A DNA stretch of 64,000 nucleotides from Pseudarthrobacter sp. fls2-241-R2A-127 (lineage in GTDB: Bacteria; Actinomycetota; Actinomycetes; Actinomycetales; Micrococcaceae), in the NCBI RefSeq assembly GCF_030209355.1, contig NZ_JARVSF010000027.1, forward strand, positions 62,001 through 126,000. Reading direction: 5' to 3'. Made by a program: the position numbers and the translations under genes. Below the pieces are notes generated by a model, which searched no databases, had not been told where the DNA came from, and was given only the letters and a program-made list of their open reading frames with translations. Of this stretch, positions 58,660-64,000 are shown in pieces (the stretch's first letter is position 1; the number at the start of each line of letters is the position of its first letter).

Positions 58660-60327
58660 TCAGAAGGACGGCGGTGGTCCCTCTGCCGGCAGTGTCACCG
58701 TGAAGGTGCTGCCTTGGCCCTCGCCGCTCTCGCAGGCAATCGAACCGCCGTGCCGCTCCACGATCATCTGGGTGATGGAGAGGCCGAGGCCGGCCCCCGG
58801 GATGGCGGCTTGGCGGGCAGACTCGGCCCGGAAGAACCTGTTGAAGGCCCTGGCGGCGTCCTCCGCTGACATGCCCATGCCAGTGTCCTTAACGCTGAGC
58901 CTCACCCATTGGGTGTCCGCTTCCGCGCTGATGCTCACCGTGCCGCCGTCGGGCGAATACTTGATGGCGTTGGACACCAGGTTGTCCAAGACCTGCCCGA
59001 TCCGGAGCGGATCGGCATACGCCCAGAGCGGCGAGGGGACGTCGGCGGAGAACTCCACGCGGGACCGTTGCGCCGAGGCCTGCGCGGAGCTGAGGCTGGT
59101 TTCCACCAGGCTGGCGATGTCCGTGCGTTTCGGATGGACGTTCAGTGTGGTGGATGCGGATGCCGTCAGGTCGGCTACAAGGTCGATCATCCGCTCCGCG
59201 TTTCGTTGCACCACCAGCAGGCGCTTGGCCAGATGCGGTGGCAGGTCTGCGCTGTCGTCGAGCACCAGGTCCACGTTGCCGATGATTGAGTTCAGCGTGT
59301 TTTTGAATTCATGCGACACGTTGGAGACCAGGTCCTGGTTCGCCGCCAGGGATTCCACCCAGCCCGTCACATCGCTGTACACCACCACCGCGCCGGTGAG
59401 CCGGCCGTCTTCGCTGACCAGCGGCCGGGCTGCAGTGGAGAGAGCCCGCTGGTCCGGCCCCTGGCCCGCCCAGACCAAGTAGTCGGCGAAGGATTCCCCG
59501 GCCATCGCCCGGCTGATGGGCCGCCGGTCCGGGGGCAGCAGGGTGCGCCGGTCCTGGCCATAGATCAGCTGGTGCCCCTGGCCGGGGACTTCTTCGTCTG
59601 CACCGGTGACCCGGCGGAAGTTCCGCTGCCGGCTGTTGGAGACCAGGAAGTGGCCTGAGCGGTCGACAGCGGCAATGCCGACGTCGGTGGCGTCCAGTAC
59701 GGTTTCAAGCAGCTTTTCCCGTTCCCGGCTGGCATCCAGCAGTTCACGGAGTTCCCGGTCCTTTTCGGCGAGCTCGCGCTGCTGCAGCCGAAGGTTCACG
59801 CTGGCGAAGCGGGTGGCCAGGGAGACAGCGAGCATCACGAGGGGGAACAGGACCACGGTGGTGAGGTCCGAGGCCGTGACGGATGGCAGGTGGACCGTGG
59901 CCGGAGGCATCATGATCAGGAACGTGCCCACAAAGCTGAGTACCAGGCTGGTCCGGGTCAGCATGCCGGAGGCGGACAGCCAAATTACCGGGAAGACCAC
60001 CAGCACTGCCAACCCGGGCAACAGCGGTGCGGCCCCATTGCGGAGGAACCCGATGGCCGCGAAATCGAGCACCGGGATGAGCAGGTAGGCCCGGTGCCCC
60101 AAGCGCTCCCAGGGGACCAGGAAACAGGCCAGGAACAGCACCGCGTGCAAGGCAATCCCGGCCAAGTACAGGGGGCTGTGCGTGAGCGAGGGCCAGGCGA
60201 GGGGAGTGGCTACAGCAATGATGGCCACAATGACCGTGATGGGGAGTTGGCACAACGCGACTTGGGCGCGGGTTCCCAGCCTGCGGAAGATGCGGGCGGG
60301 TCCCCGGTGGAACAATGGCTCAGCCAT
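58660..60327 (-). CDS. Membrane sensor histidine kinase with PAS domain
   Basis: A 555-residue kinase. About six membrane helices fill residues 20-180, followed by a coiled coil (LRLQQRELAEKDRELRELLD), a PAS domain (LLETVLDATDVGIAAVDRSG onward), and the kinase core. The phospho-acceptor is His339 in SNVSHEFKNTLNSI; the N-box is LVSNAIKYSPDGG and G boxes are KDTGMGMSA and GAGLGLSI. The ATG at 60327 is used; a GTG 12 codons earlier is possible. It diverges from the OmpR-type regulator across 253 bases and is probably its partner. The signal is unknown. Confidence 0.93.
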   Translation of the reverse strand: MAEPLFHRGPARIFRRLGTRAQVALCQLPITVIVAIIAVATPLAWPSLTHSPLYLAGIALHAVLFLACFLVPWERLGHRAYLLIPVLDFAAIGFLRNGAAPLLPGLAVLVVFPVIWLSASGMLTRTSLVLSFVGTFLIMMPPATVHLPSVTASDLTTVVLFPLVMLAVSLATRFASVNLRLQQRELAEKDRELRELLDASREREKLLETVLDATDVGIAAVDRSGHFLVSNSRQRNFRRVTGADEEVPGQGHQLIYGQDRRTLLPPDRRPISRAMAGESFADYLVWAGQGPDQRALSTAARPLVSEDGRLTGAVVVYSDVTGWVESLAANQDLVSNVSHEFKNTLNSIIGNVDLVLDDSADLPPHLAKRLLVVQRNAERMIDLVADLTASASTTLNVHPKRTDIASLVETSLSSAQASAQRSRVEFSADVPSPLWAYADPLRIGQVLDNLVSNAIKYSPDGGTVSISAEADTQWVRLSVKDTGMGMSAEDAARAFNRFFRAESARQAAIPGAGLGLSITQMIVERHGGSIACESGEGQGSTFTVTLPAEGPPPSF

Positions 60328-60580
60328 GTTTCTGACTCGTACCCCTTTTCGGTTGGAAAGCACAGGACCCGGAAGGCCTCATCCATTGCTCCGATACCGG
60401 GCAGGTACCCCTTTTCCGCCCATATTGCACATGTCTTGTCATAGTAATTGACTTTTCAATTCTTAGGGCGATTGCGGATGTAATCAGCTGGGCTTACTAG
60501 TAGCGTATAAATGGTTGGAGCGGGTATGGCATTGGCGCTGGGCCAATGGGGGGCCATCTCCGCCTGGCGCAGGGATAGCA

Positions 60581-61366
60581 ATGGACGATCTTGGTGTAGC
60601 TGTGGTCATCGAAGATGACGCCGATGTGCGGAACCTCCTTGAAGGTGTTTTGACCCAGGCAGGCTTTGAAGTGCATACAGCTGATGACGGGCGGTCCGGG
60701 GTAGAGGCGGTCCGCAGCAAGCAGGCCAACGTCGTGACACTCGATATCGGGCTGCCGGATATTGACGGTTTCGAGGTGTTGCGACGGATCCGGACCTTCA
60801 GCAACGCCTATGTGGTGATGCTGACGGGGAGGACTGAGGAACCGGACCTCTTGTCAGCGCTGAATACAGGGGCTGATGACTACATTGCCAAGCCGTTCAG
60901 GCCCAGGGAGCTCCGTGCCCGGGTGGCGGCAATGATGCGCAGGCCGCGCCACGAGGCGGACGGGCTGCGCCCGTCACCTGCAACGTGGGGCCAGGCCGCA
61001 GCTTCTGTTCCCGGCCCGGGCGAGTTCGGCCTCCTGCAGCACAACGGTCTGCGTTTGAACCCCCGGACCCGCACCGTGGAAGTCAGTGGGGAACCGCTGG
61101 GGCTGACCCGAAGCGAGTTCGACCTGCTCCATGTGCTGCTGAAGGGCGGCGGCGCCGTATGCACCAGGGCGGATTTGGTGCGGGCTGTCCGCGGAGAGTT
61201 CTATGAACACGACACGTACATCAGCGAAGCGGACGAGCGCGCAGTCGAAGTCCATGTGGGAAACCTGCGGCGCAAGCTCAACGAGGACCAGCTTTCTCCG
61301 CGCTGGCTGCAGACAGTGCGTGGGGTGGGCTACAGGCTGGCGCCCCGGCGGCCCGGCGACGCCTGA
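60581..61366 (+). CDS. OmpR-family response regulator
   Basis: A 261-residue regulator with a receiver domain (acidic Glu11-Asp12-Asp13, phosphorylation Asp55 in VTLDIGLPDIDG, Lys in DDYIAKPFRP) and a winged helix (LTRSEFDLLHVLLKGGGAV to LQTVRGVGYRLAP). Between them lies a Pro/Gly-rich linker. The ATG at 60581 has AGGGA five bases upstream; the frame is open 22 codons earlier. It probably pairs with the divergent kinase and ends eight bases before the convergent Hpt-like gene. Confidence 0.94.
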   Translation: MDDLGVAVVIEDDADVRNLLEGVLTQAGFEVHTADDGRSGVEAVRSKQANVVTLDIGLPDIDGFEVLRRIRTFSNAYVVMLTGRTEEPDLLSALNTGADDYIAKPFRPRELRARVAAMMRRPRHEADGLRPSPATWGQAAASVPGPGEFGLLQHNGLRLNPRTRTVEVSGEPLGLTRSEFDLLHVLLKGGGAVCTRADLVRAVRGEFYEHDTYISEADERAVEVHVGNLRRKLNEDQLSPRWLQTVRGVGYRLAPRRPGDA

Positions 61367-61374
61367 CCGAACAG

Positions 61375-61851
61375 CTAGCCCTGTTCCAGGATGAACGTTG
61401 ACTGGAGCTCGGACACCGTCCGTGCGCCGTCGTGGGCAACGCCGGCCATCATCGCGCGCCCCTGGACGAAGTCGCCTTGACGGATCAGGGCTTCGAGGAC
61501 CTCGGCGAGTTTGGCCAGCCGGACACCGCCCACCATGGCGGAACTGATTTTGAGGCTGATCACCGCGTCAAGGGCTGAGGCCTCGTCCTGGCTGTCCACT
61601 GCTGTTCCCAACCGGGAAAGGCGCGTGTCCCACATGGCGGCGTAGTCCCGGGCGAAGCGCCGGGCCAGCCCGGACCCTGCGAGTTCGTCGTCGAGTTCAT
61701 CCAGCACGGTTGTATCAATCAAAGGCAACAGAGCGGCCGCCTTTAGTGAATGGGCCGCACCGGCGGGTGGAATGGATGGCGGCTCGACACCGGCCGGCGG
61801 GAAGCCCGGAACGGGGCTGCTTCCGCTGGTGCCGGGATCGGGATTGTGCAT
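61375..61851 (-). CDS. Degenerate Hpt-like protein lacking the phospho-histidine
   Basis: A 158-residue protein. Residues 1-42 are Pro/Gly/Ala-rich; the rest looks like a four-helix Hpt domain (FARDYAAMWDTRLSRLGTAV and SLKISSAMVGGVRLAKLAEV). In functional Hpt proteins the second helix carries AHxLKGxS; here the aligned residues are V97-I98-S99-L100-K101-I102-S103, so the phosphorylated His is replaced by Ile. It may bind a receiver domain without phosphotransfer. It is convergent with the OmpR-type regulator and upstream, in the same direction as, nothing else visible; the Tad genes are transcribed towards it. Confidence 0.7.
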   Translation of the reverse strand: MHNPDPGTSGSSPVPGFPPAGVEPPSIPPAGAAHSLKAAALLPLIDTTVLDELDDELAGSGLARRFARDYAAMWDTRLSRLGTAVDSQDEASALDAVISLKISSAMVGGVRLAKLAEVLEALIRQGDFVQGRAMMAGVAHDGARTVSELQSTFILEQG

Positions 61852-61944
61852 TGTCCAAGGCTACTTCCTGGAAATCCTGCGGTGACCGGTTTCGGATGAT
61901 TCTGTGTAAACCTTGAGGCAACCTTGCCGCCATGCTGAGCAACG

Positions 61945-62832
61945 TTACTGGCCGGTAAAGGTGGCTATCGTATTGATGACTGCAGGTCCCAGGATGGCAA
62001 TAAAGAGGACCGGAAATATAAAGAACAAGAGCGGGAAAAGGATCATGACGGGTAGCTTCATGGCCTTTTCCTCGGCCCGCTGGCGCCGCTTCACGCGCAT
62101 TACCTTGGCCTGGACGCGAAGTACCCGGCTGATGGCGATTCCGTAAGTATCGGCCTGGACGACGGCCTGCACGAAGCTGCGCAGTTCAGGGATGCTGGTC
62201 CTCTCCGCCAGGGCGATGTAGGACTCCCGGCGGCTGCGCCCCACCTGCATGTCCTGCAGGGTGCGGACCAGCTCCTCGGCAAGGGGGCCTTTGCCGTTCT
62301 CACCGGCCCGTGCCATGGCGCCTTCGAAGCCCAGCCCCGCTTCCACCGAAATCAGCATCTGGTCCAGGGTGTTGGCCAACTCCAGCTGCATGGCCTTCTG
62401 CCGTTCCTGGCCTTTGCTGTAGAGCAGGAGGTCCGGGATGAAGTAGCCAAGAACCATGACGAAGAGCCCCGCCAGCTTCATCAGCGGGCTGCTTTCCACT
62501 GCCGCCAGGTAGCCGCCCATGGCTGCGCCGGCCAGGCCGAGAGCCAGCTTGGACCCCATCACCTTCCCCAACGGCATGGATGCCGGCCGGCCGGCCAAGG
62601 CCAGGAGCCGGTCAAGGAGGGCGACATAGGCCGGTGGTGTCAGGCGCCTGCCCAACGCTTCCAGCAGTCCCGGGCCTGTCCCGGCAGGGGTGGCGGCAAC
62701 GGCAGGCGCCCCGCGAGAAAGCAGTTCGGCGGCGGCGACGCGGCCCTGCTTGTCCACCGTCAGGACCGACCAGGCCAGGGCGGCCAGGGGCAGGCAGACC
62801 AGCAGGATCGAGAGCACGATGATCAGGTTCAT
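61945..62832 (-). CDS. tadC: Tad pilus/secretion inner-membrane protein TadC
   Basis: A 295-residue type II secretion F-domain protein of the Tad (Flp pilus) system. Membrane helices lie near residues 2-22, 93-115, 117-135 and 265-290, with the conserved cytoplasmic part ELANTLDQMLISVEAGLGFE and RTLQDMQVGRSRRESYIALA. The ATG has TGAGGATG upstream. It follows tadB after seven bases and is the last Tad gene seen here. Together with TadB it forms the platform on which the ATPase acts. Confidence 0.88.
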   Translation of the reverse strand: MNLIIVLSILLVCLPLAALAWSVLTVDKQGRVAAAELLSRGAPAVAATPAGTGPGLLEALGRRLTPPAYVALLDRLLALAGRPASMPLGKVMGSKLALGLAGAAMGGYLAAVESSPLMKLAGLFVMVLGYFIPDLLLYSKGQERQKAMQLELANTLDQMLISVEAGLGFEGAMARAGENGKGPLAEELVRTLQDMQVGRSRRESYIALAERTSIPELRSFVQAVVQADTYGIAISRVLRVQAKVMRVKRRQRAEEKAMKLPVMILFPLLFFIFPVLFIAILGPAVINTIATFTGQ

Positions 62833-62839
62833 GGCATCC

Positions 62840-63772
62840 TCAGAACTTCAGGTCGATAATCTTGCGCATCCACAGCCCGCCGATGGTCATCAGGACGAAC
62901 GAGGCTCCGATCATCACCCAGCCCAGGGGGTGTGTGAACATGGCATTCATATAGTTGGGGCTGACGGCCAGCAGCATGGCCACGATGCCGAACGGCATGG
63001 CGATCAGGATGTAGGCGGAGAACTTGCCCTCCGCGGCCAGTGCCTTGATGTGGCCTTTGATCTCCGCGCGCTCGCGGATGGTTTCGTTGACCTGGTCCAG
63101 CACTTCGGCCAGGTTGCCGCCTACCTCGCGGTTGATCTGGATGGCCTGCGAGATCCACACGAAGTCCTCGTTCTTCATCCGCTCGGCGGTATCGTTCAGG
63201 GCTGCCAGCAGGTCACGGCCCAGGCTGGTTTCGGTGATGACGCGCCGCATCTCCTCCGACGTAGGTTTCTGCGATTCCGTGGCTGCGGCGTCGATCGCGC
63301 GGAGGATGCTGTGCCCGGCGCGCAGGCCACCGGAGAGCAGCTGGAGGGTGTCGCCGAGCTGGCCGTCGAATGCGGCACGGCGCTTGCCGGCCAGGAACCC
63401 GAGGACAACCTTGCCGGCGAACGGCGCCAGAAGCGCGAGGAGCAGGCCCATCAATGGCCCCACGGTGACAATGCCCACCAGCATTCCCACGCAGGCGCCG
63501 ATCCCAACGAGCAGGAAGAACTCAGCCTGGCTGAGGCGCAGCCCCGCGTTCTCGAGAGTCGCCCGGGAGAAGAGCTTCACGCTCCGGCCCGCGAGCAGCC
63601 GTTCGAAGGACTTGACGCCGGAGAGGGCCACGCGCGTCAGGGAGGACGGCGGCTCTGGTTCAAAGGGACGACGGCGGTCCAGGGGCACCGCGGGGGCGCC
63701 AGGCAGGAGGACGGCCACGCCGAGCAGGCAGATGGCCGCCAGGAGGATGACTGCTCCGATGCCCATGATCAT
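62840..63772 (-). CDS. tadB: Tad pilus/secretion inner-membrane protein TadB
   Basis: A 310-residue membrane protein with a type II secretion F domain. It has an N-terminal helix (MIMGIGAVILLAAICLLGVA), two central helices (about residues 85-120) and two near the end. The F-domain shows QLGDTLQLLSGGLRAGHSIL and INREVGGNLAEVLDQVNETI. The start overlaps the tadA stop by four bases, so the two are co-translated. Confidence 0.9.
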   Translation of the reverse strand: MIMGIGAVILLAAICLLGVAVLLPGAPAVPLDRRRPFEPEPPSSLTRVALSGVKSFERLLAGRSVKLFSRATLENAGLRLSQAEFFLLVGIGACVGMLVGIVTVGPLMGLLLALLAPFAGKVVLGFLAGKRRAAFDGQLGDTLQLLSGGLRAGHSILRAIDAAATESQKPTSEEMRRVITETSLGRDLLAALNDTAERMKNEDFVWISQAIQINREVGGNLAEVLDQVNETIRERAEIKGHIKALAAEGKFSAYILIAMPFGIVAMLLAVSPNYMNAMFTHPLGWVMIGASFVLMTIGGLWMRKIIDLKF

Positions 63773-64000
63773 GAGTGTTGCCCCTGCTTCGCGCCGGGGG
63801 ACAGCGGCCCGGCAAACACCCCGGGGGAGACGTGGATGCCCAGGTCCTCGAACCGGTCGATGAACCGGGGCCGGATGCCGGTGGCTACGGGCTTGCCCAT
63901 GAACCGGCCGTGGGCGTCCACACCCGCGGAGTAGTCGAAGACGAACGCGTCCTGGAGGGTGACGATGTCGCCTTCCATCCCTTGGACCTCGGTGACGTGG
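63769..64000 (-). CDS. tadA: C-terminal end of a TadA/CpaF-type secretion ATPase (partial)
   Basis: The last 76 or so codons of a leftward gene that continues beyond the right edge. The readable part begins HVTEVQGMEGDIVTLQD, a sequence typical of the end of CpaF/TadA ATPases that energise Flp pilus assembly, and ends GPLSPGAKQGQHS. The P-loop and Walker B regions lie outside the window. Its stop overlaps the tadB start. Confidence 0.9.
   Translation of the reverse strand, partial: HVTEVQGMEGDIVTLQDAFVFDYSAGVDAHGRFMGKPVATGIRPRFIDRFEDLGIHVSPGVFAGPLSPGAKQGQHS

Noticed and set aside
61738..61761. AHSLKAAA string in the N-terminal part of the Hpt-like protein, resembling an Hpt phosphorylation motif
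   Set aside because: It lies in or next to a Pro/Gly-rich stretch, outside the predicted four-helix bundle, and is probably a coincidence. It should still be remembered when testing the protein.

Overview
The window looks like a chromosomal segment of a high-GC Gram-positive bacterium, most probably a member of the Micrococcaceae close to Arthrobacter/Pseudarthrobacter. The evidence is the GC-rich codon use, the frequent GTG and TTG starts, PspC-type sensor kinases, the actinobacterial layout of the ribosomal gene clusters, and TAGACT/TANNNT -10 boxes with weak -35 boxes. No phage, insertion sequence or CRISPR array is visible.

Region by region: 1-5654 holds the start of a possible acetyltransferase gene, phosphofructokinase (pfkA), and a divergent envelope-stress module: three leftward genes for PspC/small membrane proteins facing a PspC-fused histidine kinase and a LuxR-type regulator. 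A repeat-built convergent spacer follows, then aspartate aminotransferase. From 7156 the transcription/translation core begins: tRNA-Trp, secE, nusG, rplK and rplA; two tandem double-GNAT genes; rplJ-rplL behind a leader with an attenuator-like hairpin; a leftward thiolase/YbaK pair and a small lipoprotein; rpoB-rpoC; then rpsL, rpsG, fusA and tuf.

From 29207 to 36378 accessory genes sit between tuf and the S10 operon: a 1400-residue polytopic membrane protein, a 41-residue membrane peptide, an Nramp manganese transporter with a probable operator, and a GH1 beta-glucosidase. The S10 operon (rpsJ to rpsQ) ends at a hairpin. After 500 bases without a gene the spc operon (rplN to rplO) follows, and then, behind a strong terminator, secY-adk-map. 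A leftward sugar ABC-transport operon and a rightward S58-family peptidase gene separate map from infA, rpmJ, rpsM, rpsK, rpoA, rplQ and truA. rpsN and rpsD are absent from their usual places.

The right end (58660-64000) carries a PAS-type histidine kinase, an OmpR-type regulator, an Hpt-like protein that lacks the phospho-accepting histidine, and the end of a leftward Tad pilus/secretion operon (tadA, tadB, tadC).

Most of the window is ordinary housekeeping DNA. The points most worth a second look are: the terminator hairpin inside the first codons of truA, placed just after a -10 box that would give a leaderless message; the two palindrome families at 3' gene ends; the pseudo-Hpt protein between a two-component pair and the Tad operon; the divergent PspC module; the accessory insertions in the ribosomal clusters; and the shared Ala/Pro/Glu-rich tails on several ribosomal proteins.
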